From: Actinocatenispora thailandica | Lineage (GTDB): Bacteria; Actinomycetota; Actinomycetes; Mycobacteriales; Micromonosporaceae | Assembly: GCF_016865425.1 (NCBI RefSeq) | Contig: NZ_AP023355.1 | Span: 3,222,198-3,286,197, forward strand | Direction of reading: 5' to 3' | DNA: 64,000 bases | Shown here: piece after piece, positions 50,015 through 58,340 of the stretch | Numbering within the stretch: position 1 is the first letter of the stretch | Layout: each line of letters begins with the position of its first letter | The notes under the pieces: model-generated | What the model was told of the DNA's origin: nothing | The model's database searches: none | The model's input: only the letters and a program-made list of their open reading frames with translations | Translations under genes and position numbers: made by a program

Positions 50015-50779
50015 GTGGCGGAACTCACCGGCGGCGGCGACACGGCGAAGACCCTGCGACTGCTGTGGGGCGAGGTGGCACCGCCACGCCGCGGGCCGCG
50101 CCCCGGCCTCGCCGTCGCCGACGTGGTCGCCGCCGCCACCGCGGTCGCCGACTCCGACGGTCTCGCCGCACTCACCATCCGGCGGGTCGCTGAACGCCTC
50201 GGCGTCTCCGCGATGACCGTCTACACCTACGTGCCCGGCAAGGCCGAGCTGCTCGACCTGATGGCCGACGCCGCCTACCAGGCGATGGAACGCGCCGACA
50301 CCGCCGGGCTCGACTGGCGGGAACGGCTCACCGCGGTCGCCACGGAGAACCGGCAGCTGTGCCGCGACCACCCGTGGATGGCGGAGCTGTACACCGCGCG
50401 ACCGACGCTGGGCCCGGGCCTGATGGCCAAGTACGAGCACGAACTGGCCGCCTTCGACGGGCTCGACCTGCCCGACGTGACCCGCGACGACGCGCTGACC
50501 TACCTGCTCGGCTTCGTGTACGCCAACGCCCGCGACGAGCGCGCCGCCACCGCGGCGACCGGTACCGACCAGCAGTGGTGGGAGCAGGCCGGTCCGCTGC
50601 TGGCCCGCATCTTCGACCCGACCGCCTACCCGCGCGCGGTACGGGTCGGCGCGGCGGCCGGCGCCGAACGGGGCAGCGCCTACGACCCGGCGCAGGCGTA
50701 CGAGTTCGGGCTGGCCCGGGTGCTCGACGGGCTCGGTGAGCTGATCGGTCAGGCAGCCGCGTCGCGGCGCCGCCAGTAG
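50015..50779 (+). CDS. TetR-family transcriptional regulator
   Basis: 254 aa from GTG 50015; the frame stays open back to 49940, but that would start inside the operator. N-terminal HTH ALTIRRVAERLGVSAMTVYTYVPGKAELLDLMAD (about 55-90) preceded by VVAAATAVADSDG. The C-terminal ligand domain is of the TetR_C tetracycline-repressor-like class (YLLGFVYANARDE). It probably represses the divergent VOC gene and itself. Its 3' end overlaps the facing membrane gene by 31 bp. Confidence 0.85.
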   Translation: MAELTGGGDTAKTLRLLWGEVAPPRRGPRPGLAVADVVAAATAVADSDGLAALTIRRVAERLGVSAMTVYTYVPGKAELLDLMADAAYQAMERADTAGLDWRERLTAVATENRQLCRDHPWMAELYTARPTLGPGLMAKYEHELAAFDGLDLPDVTRDDALTYLLGFVYANARDERAATAATGTDQQWWEQAGPLLARIFDPTAYPRAVRVGAAAGAERGSAYDPAQAYEFGLARVLDGLGELIGQAAASRRRQ

Positions 50780-51801
50780 GTCAACAATCCGAGCATCACC
50801 AGCACGCTGGGTAGATCGGCGAGCGCACCGAACTGGCTGTCGGTGAAGTTGAACAGCTGGGTGACGAACAGGTTCAGGTACAGCGCGGCGAGCAGCAGGC
50901 GGTAGGCGGCGGTCCGGTTCCGGCGCCAGCGCAGCGCACCGAGCACGCTCAGGACCGCCTCCGCGGTGCGGGTCAGCGCGCTCGCGAACACGGCTCCGTA
51001 CTCCTGGCCCAGCAGCGACCGCTCGTCGGCGGCCAGCGCCACGATCGTCTGGACCACGAACACCACGGCCACGATCAGCCGGGTCACGCTCAGCACCCCG
51101 ATCAGGATCGGCGGCAGGAACCGCCAGTCCGCGATCCGGCGCACCCGCCGCCGCAGCGCGCCGAAGCGGCCCGCGCCGGGGCGCAGCTCGGACCGGGACG
51201 GCGCGGCCGCGATCAGGTACCGCACCCCGACCGCCGCCGCATCCTCCCGGCCGGCCACCAGCTGCATCGCTTCGCTGCGCTGCCGGCCGGTCAGCCCGCC
51301 GGTCAGCCCGCCGGCGGCGAGCACCGCGGCGGCCGCGGCGTCGGCGGCAGGCCCGCCCCGACGCCGGATGCGTACCTGCATCACCAGCAGCACCAGCGCG
51401 GCGAACAGCAGGTACATCACGCCGGCAGCCGGGGCGAAGAAGTAGTCGTTGGTGCGGGTGATGAACTTGCCGACCTCGTCGACGAACAGGCCGAGCCCGA
51501 CACCGCCCGCGATCGCGGTGACCAACCGGGCGGCCCGGTCGGCGAACAGCAGCGCCACCACCAGCCCGATCAGCATCAGCAGCCCGCCCCACAGGGCGTG
51601 TGCGATGTGCAGGCTGCCGCCGCCGACCTGCGGGTAGCCGGTCGCCGCCAGGTAGGCACGGGTCACCAGCACGGTGACGATCCCGGCGAGCACCATCAGC
51701 TGCATGTTGCGACCGCCGTCCAGCGCCCGGACCAGGCCGAGCGACCGCAGCGGCCCCTCGTGCCCAGCCAACCGGTCCGCGACGTGCTGTCGGACATCCA
51801 C
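50749..51801 (-). CDS. Multi-span membrane protein, unknown function
   Basis: 350 aa from GTG 51801. About six hydrophobic segments: near 35-55, 70-92, 98-120, 128-145, then after a long cytoplasmic loop with a repeated GGLTGGLTG stretch two or three more near 230-340. HIAHALWGGLLMLIGLVVALLFAD and GVGLGLFVDEVGKFITRTNDYFF are distinctive (His and Asp/Glu within membrane segments). No transporter signature is recognised. Convergent with and overlapping the TetR gene by 31 bp. Confidence 0.7.
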   Translation of the reverse strand: MDVRQHVADRLAGHEGPLRSLGLVRALDGGRNMQLMVLAGIVTVLVTRAYLAATGYPQVGGGSLHIAHALWGGLLMLIGLVVALLFADRAARLVTAIAGGVGLGLFVDEVGKFITRTNDYFFAPAAGVMYLLFAALVLLVMQVRIRRRGGPAADAAAAAVLAAGGLTGGLTGRQRSEAMQLVAGREDAAAVGVRYLIAAAPSRSELRPGAGRFGALRRRVRRIADWRFLPPILIGVLSVTRLIVAVVFVVQTIVALAADERSLLGQEYGAVFASALTRTAEAVLSVLGALRWRRNRTAAYRLLLAALYLNLFVTQLFNFTDSQFGALADLPSVLVMLGLLTYWRRRDAAA

Positions 51802-51882
51802 TCCCCCTCGGTCACCGATCCCGCCGTACAGGCTATGGGTGGGTGTCCCGTCGGCCGCCGGGCGGTCCGTCCGGGCGAGTCG

Positions 51883-51981
51883 GTGCCGCCTGGCCGGTGG
51901 GCGGAACCGAGCGCCGTGCAGCCCGGACGGTGGGTGGAACCGAGCGCGGTGCCGCCCGGACGGTGGGTGGAACCGGGGTGG
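51883..51981. repeat. Three-copy 33-bp minisatellite
   Basis: Three consecutive 33-bp units at 51883-51915, 51916-51948 and 51949-51981, of the type GTGCCGCCCGGACGGTGG..., lie between the nickel permease stop and the start of the leftward membrane-protein gene. Copies 2 and 3 are nearly identical over the first 27 bases. Confidence 0.85.
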
Positions 51982-52014
51982 CGCCACCCGGGACCCGGGC
52001 GCGGCGCCGCCCGG

Positions 52015-53130
52015 TCAGTCGTCCGCGGGCTCGGTGCGCAGCCGGGTGTTCCAGCGCTGTTCGATGCGGCCGAACCGCCAGGTCAGCAGCGCGACCCCCC
52101 AGACGACGACGAACAGCCCGACGATCACGAACCCGACGTAGTTGAGATCCAGGCCGGCGATCCAGGCCAGCGGACCGGACGAGATCGACAGCTTCTCGGC
52201 CAGCACCGACAGCAGTTCGATGACACCGATGATCAGCGCGACCGCCACCGACAGCGCGGTGATCGTCAGGTTGTAGTAGACCTTGCGTACCGGCTTGGCG
52301 AACGCCCAGCCGTAGGCGAAGTTCATGAACGAGCCGTCGATCGAGTCCAGCAGCGACATGCCGGCCGCGAACAGGATCGGCAGCGTCAGGATCGCGTACC
52401 AGGGCAGCGCGAACGCCGCCGCGCCGCCGGCGAGCACCAGCAGCGACACCTCGGTGGCGGTGTCGAAGCCCAGCCCGAACAGCAGGCCGATCGGGTACAT
52501 GTGCCACGGCTTGCGGACCGCCCGGGTGGCGCCGCCGAGGATCCGGTTGACGAAACCGCGCTTGTCGAGCTGCTCCTCCAGCTCCGCCTCGTCGAAGTGG
52601 CCGGAGCGCATCCGGCGGAACACCCTCGCGATGCGGCGCAGGACGGCGAGGTTGAGGACCGCGATGATCACCAGGAACACGCCGGAGACCAGGGTGCCGA
52701 TCAGGCCGGTGACGGTCTGCAGCGTGGACGAGTCGTTCTCGACCTGGCCGGCGAGGGTGCGCACACCGAAGCCGAGCAGCGCGCACAGCCCGAAGACCAC
52801 CGAGGAGTGGCCGAGCGAGAACCAGAACCCGACGGACACCGGCCGCTGCCCGTCGCCCATCAGCTTGCGGGTGGTGTTGTCGATGGCGGCGATGTGGTCG
52901 GCGTCGAACGCGTGCCGCATGCCCAGCGTGTAGGCGGTGACGCCGAGGCCGATGCCGAAGACCTGGCCGCCGACGCGGTACTGCGCCGGGGCGACCAGGG
53001 CAACGAGCAGCCCCCACCCCACCACGTGCAGGGCCAGCACGAACAGTCCCATGCCGAGCAGCCGGCGCCGCTCGCCGGCGGACAGCCGGCGGCGGGCACG
53101 GGTCGGCGCTGCGGAAGACAAACCGGTCAT
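52015..53130 (-). CDS. High-affinity nickel/cobalt permease (NiCoT family)
   Basis: 371 aa, ATG 53130. The signature HAFDADHIAAIDNTTRKLM near 75-93 contains the metal-selecting H-x4-D-H arrangement in the second membrane segment; VGFWFSLGHSSVVF near 103, GLLFGLGFDTATEV near 210 and the later LFAAGMSLLDSIDGSFM near 250 complete the NiCoT motifs. About eight membrane segments. It should import Ni2+ (or Co2+) for urease, hydrogenase, Ni-SOD or, if cobalt, B12 synthesis. A Nur-like box overlaps its promoter, favouring nickel-responsive control. Confidence 0.92.
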   Translation of the reverse strand: MTGLSSAAPTRARRRLSAGERRRLLGMGLFVLALHVVGWGLLVALVAPAQYRVGGQVFGIGLGVTAYTLGMRHAFDADHIAAIDNTTRKLMGDGQRPVSVGFWFSLGHSSVVFGLCALLGFGVRTLAGQVENDSSTLQTVTGLIGTLVSGVFLVIIAVLNLAVLRRIARVFRRMRSGHFDEAELEEQLDKRGFVNRILGGATRAVRKPWHMYPIGLLFGLGFDTATEVSLLVLAGGAAAFALPWYAILTLPILFAAGMSLLDSIDGSFMNFAYGWAFAKPVRKVYYNLTITALSVAVALIIGVIELLSVLAEKLSISSGPLAWIAGLDLNYVGFVIVGLFVVVWGVALLTWRFGRIEQRWNTRLRTEPADD

Positions 53131-53194
53131 GACGCCCTCCGGCCGGTAGCCGGTGCGTCGCGATGAAGTGTCGGCACGTCCAGACCCTAAAGCC

Positions 53195-53224
53195 ACAGTA
53201 TTGGTTCCTGCAAGACATGTGCAA
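53195..53224 (-). promoter_or_regulatory. Promoter of nickel permease gene
   Basis: Minus-strand -35 TTGCAC (53219-53224), 18-bp spacer and -10 TACTGT (53195-53200). The leader before ATG 53130 would be about 58 nt. Confidence 0.55.
53208..53224. promoter_or_regulatory. Nur-like box (nickel-responsive operator)
   Basis: CTGCAA-GACAT-GTGCAA matches the Streptomyces Nur-box consensus tTGCaa-N5-ttGCAA in 5 of 6 bases in each half. Nur is a Fur-family repressor that binds with nickel. The site overlaps the -35 region of the nickel permease, the position expected for nickel repression. The consensus is recalled from the literature on S. coelicolor and was not searched. Confidence 0.6.
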
Positions 53225-53413
53225 TTAGCCACGCTGGGCAGCCCCCGGCCCGGCGCCCGCGATCCGGCGATCCCGCCGGCGCGACCGCCATCACCGTCGC
53301 GTGCCGGACACGTCACCGCCCGCGCTGCTTTCTAGGTAGCTGGGCTTCAGTGTGATGCCGGTTCGGCCGCGAACGGCGCCACGTCCCGGCGACGGCTTCT
53401 ACGATCGGCAGGC

Positions 53414-54466
53414 ATGAGCCGGACCATGGACGGATGGCGCGTCGAGACACCCGGGCCGATGGCCGACCGGCCGCTGCGACGGGCCGCCCTGGCCGTGCCG
53501 ACACCGGCCCCCGGTGAGCTGCTCGTCGAGGTGTCGGCGTGCGGGGTGTGCCGGACCGACCTGCACGTGGCGGAGGGCGCCCTGCCGGTGCACCGGCAGG
53601 GCGTGGTGCCCGGGCACGAGGTGGTCGGGCGCGTCGTCGCGCTCGGCACCGACGTGACCGGGTGGGCGGTCGGCGACCGGGCCGGCATCGCGTGGCTGCG
53701 GCACACCTGCGGCCACTGCCGGTACTGCCTCGCCGGCGCCGAGAACCTCTGCCTGGCGTCGCGGTACACCGGGTGGGACGCCGACGGCGGGTACGCGCAG
53801 TACGCCACCGTGCCGGCCGACTACGCCTACCGGCTGCCGGACGGGTACTCCGACGTCGAACTGGCGCCGCTGCTGTGCGCCGGGATCATCGGGTACCGGG
53901 CGCTGCTGCGCGCCCAGCTGCCGACCGGCGGCCGGCTCGGCATCTACGGGTTCGGCGCCTCGGCGCACCTGACCGCGCAGCTCGCGATCGCGCAGGGCGC
54001 CCGGGTGCACGTACTGACCCGAGCGGCCGCGGCCCGCCAGCTGGCGCTGGAACTCGGTGCCGCGTCCGCCGGGCCGGCCGACGCGGCGCCGCCCGAGCCG
54101 CTGGACGCGGCGATCCTGTTCGCGCCGGTCGGCACGCTGGTGCCGGTGGCGCTGGAGGCCCTGGACGCCGGCGGCACGCTGTCGGTGGCCGGCATCCACC
54201 TCACCGACGTCCCGCCGCTGAACTACCAGCGGCACCTGTTCCGGGAGCGCACCCTGCGCAGCGTCACCGCCAACACCAGGCAGGACGGCCGCCGGTTCCT
54301 CGACCTCGCCGGCCGGCACCACCTGCACGTGACCACCACGCCGTACCCGCTGGCGCAGGCCGACCGCGCGCTCGCGGACCTGGCCGCCGACCGGGTCGAG
54401 GGCGCGGCGGTGCTGGTACCCGACGAGCCGCGCCGGGCCGACCCGACCTCCGGGCAGACGCGGTGA
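53414..54466 (+). CDS. Zinc-dependent alcohol dehydrogenase
   Basis: 350 aa. Catalytic zinc ligands Cys46 (CGVCRTDLH) and His68-Glu69 (PGHEVVG), structural zinc cysteines in [15 protein letters not shown] near 98-112, and the coenzyme loop [11 protein letters not shown] near 176. It resembles the AdhP/AdhA-like class of zinc-binding dehydrogenases. It should oxidise primary alcohols or reduce aldehydes with NAD(P). A TACGAT box ends 8 nt before the ATG, so it may be leaderless; a CTAGG-type element sits at 53329-53343. Confidence 0.87.
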   Translation: MSRTMDGWRVETPGPMADRPLRRAALAVPTPAPGELLVEVSACGVCRTDLHVAEGALPVHRQGVVPGHEVVGRVVALGTDVTGWAVGDRAGIAWLRHTCGHCRYCLAGAENLCLASRYTGWDADGGYAQYATVPADYAYRLPDGYSDVELAPLLCAGIIGYRALLRAQLPTGGRLGIYGFGASAHLTAQLAIAQGARVHVLTRAAAARQLALELGAASAGPADAAPPEPLDAAILFAPVGTLVPVALEALDAGGTLSVAGIHLTDVPPLNYQRHLFRERTLRSVTANTRQDGRRFLDLAGRHHLHVTTTPYPLAQADRALADLAADRVEGAAVLVPDEPRRADPTSGQTR

Positions 54467-54706
54467 GCGCACCGTGGACCGCCCCGTCGAACGGCTGACC
54501 GCCGGGCGGCGCACGAGCGCGTACCGATCCGCCACGGCCCGGCGCCGCCTCGCGCACGTCGCCGACCGGCCGGACGGCGGTGAGGCGGACCCCGCCGGCC
54601 GCAGCGTGGCGGGCGACACAGGCTCAGCACAGCATCGGCCGGTACTCCCCGCAAGCTCCCAGTCACTCGTCAGCCGGGCCGCAGTGCGCCGACGCACGAT
54701 CGACCC

Positions 54707-55840
54707 ATGAGTACCGATCCGCGAACCCACCTCGACCCCGAGCCGGACGAGCCGCGGCCGACCGGCACCCAGCACGTCGCCTCCGCGGCGGCCGACCGCA
54801 AGCCGGCCGCGCCGCCCACGGCTCCGGCCCCGGCGGCGGGCCCGGTCGCGGCGCCGGCGTCGGCCGCTGGGGCGGCGGGTCCGGCCAGCGGCCAGCATCC
54901 GGCGCCGGCCGAGCCGCTCGCCCCCGACCACCGGCCGGTACTGACCGGCACCCCGCTGTGGCCGGCCCGGTACGGCGCCCCCGGCTCGGTGCCACCGCCC
55001 GGCTCGGTACCACCGCCGGGCGCGATGCCACCGCTCGGCGGTTGGGGGCCGACGGCGCCGCCGCCTCGGCCGCCCCGGCGGTGGCGGCGCGGCGCGGCGG
55101 CCGGCGTCGCGGCGCTGGTGTTGGTGGTGGGCGGCGGCGCGGGCGGCGCGTACGCGGTGCGGGCGCTCACCGGTCCCGAGCCGGCGTCGAGCAGCGTCGC
55201 GGCGAGTACCGCGTCCAGCCAGACCTCGGTCGCCGACCTGGTCTCGAACGTGCAGCGCACCGTGGTCGACATCCAGGTCAGCGGCGCGGGCGGCGGCAGC
55301 AGCGAGGGCTCCGGGGTGGTGATCCGCTCGGACGGGATGATCCTCACCAACGCGCACGTCCTCGGCACCAGCGGCGGCACGGTGACGGTCACGTTCGCCG
55401 ACGGCAGTCGGCACAGCGCGACCGTGATCGGCACCGACACCACCCACGACCTCGCGGTCGTGCAGGTCTCCACCGGCTCCGCGCTACCGGTGGCCACGTT
55501 CGCCAACTCGTCGTCGGTGCAGGTCGGCGACACCGTGTATGCGCTGGGCAGCCCGCTGGGGCTCGCCGGCACCGTGACCGAGGGCATCGTCAGCGCGCTG
55601 CACCGGTCCATCTCGGCCGGCGAGGGCAACGGCAGCCAGACCACCAGGTACACGAACATGATCCAGACCGACGCGGCCCTCAACTCCGGCAACTCGGGGG
55701 GCCCGCTGGTCGACACGACCGGCCGCGTCGTCGGGATCAACACCGCCAACGCCGGCTCGTCCGGCAGCATCGGGGTGGGCTTCGCGATCCCGGCCAGTAC
55801 CGCCCACGCGGTGGCGAACCAGTTGATCGCGGGGCACTGA
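54707..55840 (+). CDS. Membrane-anchored HtrA-like serine protease without PDZ domain
   Basis: 377 aa. A disordered Pro/Ala-rich cytoplasmic part (1-120), one membrane segment (about 128-150), then a trypsin-like domain: His in LTNAHVLG, Asp in THDLAVVQV and Ser in LNSGNSGGPLV. It ends at residue 377 right after the protease domain, so the PDZ domain of typical HtrA/DegP is missing. It would act outside the membrane in envelope protein quality control. No good ribosome site is seen before the ATG. The 240-bp gap upstream shows nothing clear. Confidence 0.87.
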   Translation: MSTDPRTHLDPEPDEPRPTGTQHVASAAADRKPAAPPTAPAPAAGPVAAPASAAGAAGPASGQHPAPAEPLAPDHRPVLTGTPLWPARYGAPGSVPPPGSVPPPGAMPPLGGWGPTAPPPRPPRRWRRGAAAGVAALVLVVGGGAGGAYAVRALTGPEPASSSVAASTASSQTSVADLVSNVQRTVVDIQVSGAGGGSSEGSGVVIRSDGMILTNAHVLGTSGGTVTVTFADGSRHSATVIGTDTTHDLAVVQVSTGSALPVATFANSSSVQVGDTVYALGSPLGLAGTVTEGIVSALHRSISAGEGNGSQTTRYTNMIQTDAALNSGNSGGPLVDTTGRVVGINTANAGSSGSIGVGFAIPASTAHAVANQLIAGH

Positions 55841-55964
55841 GCACCGCCCCGGCAGACCGGTCCCACCCGTACCGGTGCCGTGCGGCACTTTCCGGCGCCG
55901 GTACGGGGCAGGATTGAACCATCGACCGCCGCGCATCCGTGCCGTCGGGCGGGAGGTGGTCACG

Positions 55965-56471
55965 ATGGCCGACCGGACCGGCAGGCAGGCCACGACGCGC
56001 ACCGTCGCCGCGGCGGCGCTGCGCGCGGTGACAGCGGCGGCGGTGCTGCTGTCGGCGGACATCCACCTGCAGATGTGGGCCACCGGCTTCCGCAACGTTC
56101 CGGTGATCGGCCCGCTGTTCCTGCTCAACGCGGCCGGCGGACTGGTGCTGGGCATCGCGTTGCTGGTCGGCCGGTATCGGCTGGTCGCCCTCGCCGCCGC
56201 CGGGTTCGGCGCGGCGACCCTGGCCGCGTTCACCGTCTCGGCGACGGTCGGGCTGTTCGGCGTACAGGAGAGCCTGGCCGGCGTGCCGCAGCGGTTGTCG
56301 GTGGCCGCCGAGGCGGTCGCGGTCGTCGGCGGGCTGGCACTGGCCGCGCTGCCGGCCCGGGCCACCCGGACCGAGGCCGACGGCGGTCGGTCCGGCTCGA
56401 CGAGCCCGCCGGCCAGGCACCGCGGATGGACCGGGCACGGCTGGAGGAACGGTGCCCGCCTCGGCCGATGA
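55965..56471 (+). CDS. Four-span membrane protein upstream of ECF sigma gene
   Basis: 168 aa, ATG with GGGAGGTGG upstream. Four hydrophobic segments (about 14-32, 45-65, 70-95 and 105-128) with DIHLQMWATGFRNVPVIGPLFLLNAAGGLVLGIALL, then a polar Arg/Gly/Ser tail. No family is certain. Its last 20 bp overlap the start of the ECF sigma gene, so the two are translated together and it may belong to the regulated or sensing part of that system. Confidence 0.7.
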   Translation: MADRTGRQATTRTVAAAALRAVTAAAVLLSADIHLQMWATGFRNVPVIGPLFLLNAAGGLVLGIALLVGRYRLVALAAAGFGAATLAAFTVSATVGLFGVQESLAGVPQRLSVAAEAVAVVGGLALAALPARATRTEADGGRSGSTSPPARHRGWTGHGWRNGARLGR

Positions 56472-56952
56472 CGAGTTGCTGCGGTCGCTGTACGACGAGC
56501 ACGCCGGCCCGCTGTACGGGTACGTGCTGAGCCTGACCGGCGACCGGGGCTGGGCGCAGGACATCGTCCAGGAGGTCCTGTTGCGGGCCTGGCAGCACCC
56601 GCCCGCCGCGGACGGCCGCCCAGTGCGGGGCTGGCTGTACACCGTCGCCCGGCACCTGGTGATCGACCAGTGGCGGGCCCGGAAGGTGCGTCCCGAGGTG
56701 TCGTTCGCCGAGCCGCCGGAGCGCGGCGTGGCCGACGGTACCGACGAGGCGATGCAGTCCTGGCTGGTCGCGGAGGCGCTGCAGCGGTTGTCCCCGGCGC
56801 ACCGGGAGGTGCTGGTGGAGTGCTACTACCAGGGGCGGTCGGTGCCGGACGCGGCGCAGCGCATCGGGGTGCCGGCCGGCACGGTCAAGTCCCGGCTGCA
56901 CTACGCGCTGCGGGCGCTGCGGCTCGCGCTGCAGGAGATGGGGGTGGTCTGA
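56452..56952 (+). CDS. ECF-type RNA polymerase sigma factor
   Basis: 166 aa, GTG with CTGGAGG upstream. Region 2 (LYDEHAGPLYGYVLSLTGDRGWAQDIVQEVLLRAW, about 13-47, then WLYTVARHLVIDQWRA) and region 4 (LQRLSPAHREVLVECYYQGRSVPDAAQRIGVPAGTVKSRLHYALRAL, about 110-156). It resembles the SigK/SigL group. The next gene, 1 bp after its stop, encodes a zinc anti-sigma factor that should hold it inactive. Target genes probably include this operon and the lipoprotein gene downstream. Confidence 0.92.
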   Translation: MPASADDELLRSLYDEHAGPLYGYVLSLTGDRGWAQDIVQEVLLRAWQHPPAADGRPVRGWLYTVARHLVIDQWRARKVRPEVSFAEPPERGVADGTDEAMQSWLVAEALQRLSPAHREVLVECYYQGRSVPDAAQRIGVPAGTVKSRLHYALRALRLALQEMGVV

Positions 56953-56953
56953 G

Positions 56954-57667
56954 ATGACGGGTCCGTTCGACAGCGGGCCGTTCGACGGTGGCCTCCGCGG
57001 CGACGACGCGGACGCCGACATCCACCACGACGATGCCGCCTACGTGCTCGGGGCGCTCTCCCCCGCCGATCGGCACCGGTACGAGCAGCACCTTGCCGGC
57101 TGTGCCCGGTGCCGGGAGTCGGTGCAGGCGTTCGCCGGCCTGCCCGGCCTGCTGTCCCGGGTACCGGTGGAGCAGGTCGGCGCCGAACCGGCGGCACCGC
57201 CGCCGGAGTTGTCCGGCGACCTGTTCACCGCCGCCCGCCGGGCCCGCTGGCGGCGCCGGGTCATGGTGGTCGCCGGTGGCGCGGTCGCCGCCGCGGTCTG
57301 CCTGGTGCTCGCGCTGCTGCTGGCCTTCGGCCCCGGCCGCGGGCCCACCGGTGGTCAGGCGCCGCCGGCCCGGGCGATGACCGCGGTGGCACCGGCCCCG
57401 GTCACCGCGACCGCGGCGCTGGCCACCCGGCCCTGGGGTACCGACGTGACCGTGCGCTGCCGCTACCACGGCGCGGCGAGCTACCCGGTCGGCTACACGC
57501 TGGTGGTGGTCGACACCGGCGGGCACAGCGAGCGGATCTCCAGCTGGTCGGCGGTGCCGGACAAGACGATGGTGCTGACCGGGACCACCGCCACCCGGCC
57601 GGACCGGATCCGCGCGATCCAGGTCCGCGCCAGCGACGGCACCCCGGTACTGTCGCTCACCCCCTGA
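56954..57667 (+). CDS. Zinc-binding anti-sigma factor, membrane anchored
   Basis: 237 aa. The ZAS motif is visible as His (HDD) ... HLAGCARC near 44-51 (H-x3-C-x2-C), followed by a short linker, one membrane segment (about 96-118) and an extracytoplasmic beta-rich domain of ~110 residues. It should bind the co-transcribed ECF sigma on the cytoplasmic side and release it on a redox or envelope signal. The outer domain (TDVTVRCRYHG...) is not one I recognise. Confidence 0.88.
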   Translation: MTGPFDSGPFDGGLRGDDADADIHHDDAAYVLGALSPADRHRYEQHLAGCARCRESVQAFAGLPGLLSRVPVEQVGAEPAAPPPELSGDLFTAARRARWRRRVMVVAGGAVAAAVCLVLALLLAFGPGRGPTGGQAPPARAMTAVAPAPVTATAALATRPWGTDVTVRCRYHGAASYPVGYTLVVVDTGGHSERISSWSAVPDKTMVLTGTTATRPDRIRAIQVRASDGTPVLSLTP

Positions 57668-57729
57668 ACGATCCGCGGCCCCCGGCCGTGTCCGACAGCG
57701 AGTATCCAAGACCGACAGGGGGTAGCACG

Positions 57730-58281
57730 ATGTCCTGGCTTTCGTTGTCCCAGCACCGATCCCGCCGACTCTGGTGGCTGGCACCGGCCGCCGCGGCGCC
57801 GCTGATCGCCGCCGGCTGCGGCACCGGGTCCTCGCCCAGCGGTACCTCCTCGACCCCCTCGGCGGGCTCGTCCGCGCCGGTCAGCGCGCGCAGCACTGGG
57901 CACGGCACGGTACTGGTCGACTCGTCCGGGCGCGCGCTGTACAGCCCGGCCGGCGAGACCACGAAGCATCTGCAGTGCGCCTCGGCGGCCTGCACCGCGG
58001 TGTGGCCGGTGGCCACCGCCGCCGGCTCGGTACCGAGTTCGGTGCCCGGCGCGAGCGGCACCCTGGGCACCGTGCACCGGTCCGACGGCAGCACCCAGCT
58101 GACCTACGACGGGCATCCGCTGTACCGGTTCGCGGCCGACCACGGCGCCGGTTCGGTGACCGGCGACGGCGCCCAGGACAGCTTCGGTGGCGCGAAGCTG
58201 ACCTGGCACGTGATCCGGCTGTCCGGCACCCCCGCCAGCCCGTCACCGAGCAGCGGCGGCGGCAACCCGTACCACTACTGA
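57730..58281 (+). CDS. Lipoprotein with two secreted-repeat domains (COG4315 type)
   Basis: 183 aa. Signal peptide ending in a lipobox LIAAGC (Cys near 33), a Ser/Thr/Pro spacer, then two repeats of the lipoprotein secreted-repeat family: VLVDSSGRALYSPAGETTKHLQCASAACTAVWPV and the degenerate LTYDGHPLYRFAADHGAGSVTGDG. Members are extracytoplasmic lipoproteins of unknown function, often next to ECF sigma/anti-sigma pairs. Two cysteines in the first repeat could form a disulfide or be a redox sensor. Lies 62 bp after the anti-sigma gene. Confidence 0.83.
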   Translation: MSWLSLSQHRSRRLWWLAPAAAAPLIAAGCGTGSSPSGTSSTPSAGSSAPVSARSTGHGTVLVDSSGRALYSPAGETTKHLQCASAACTAVWPVATAAGSVPSSVPGASGTLGTVHRSDGSTQLTYDGHPLYRFAADHGAGSVTGDGAQDSFGGAKLTWHVIRLSGTPASPSPSSGGGNPYHY

Positions 58282-58295
58282 CCCCCGGCGAGGCC

Positions 58296-58333
58296 CCGGC
58301 AGGGTGGGGTGCACGCGCACGCCGCCCTGCCGG
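58296..58333. terminator. Hairpin between lipoprotein and molybdate genes
   Basis: Perfect 9-bp arms CCGGCAGGG / CCCTGCCGG enclose 20 bp that contain a smaller GTGC/GCAC hairpin. It lies between the convergent stops. Confidence 0.6.
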
Positions 58334-58340
58334 CTTCGGC

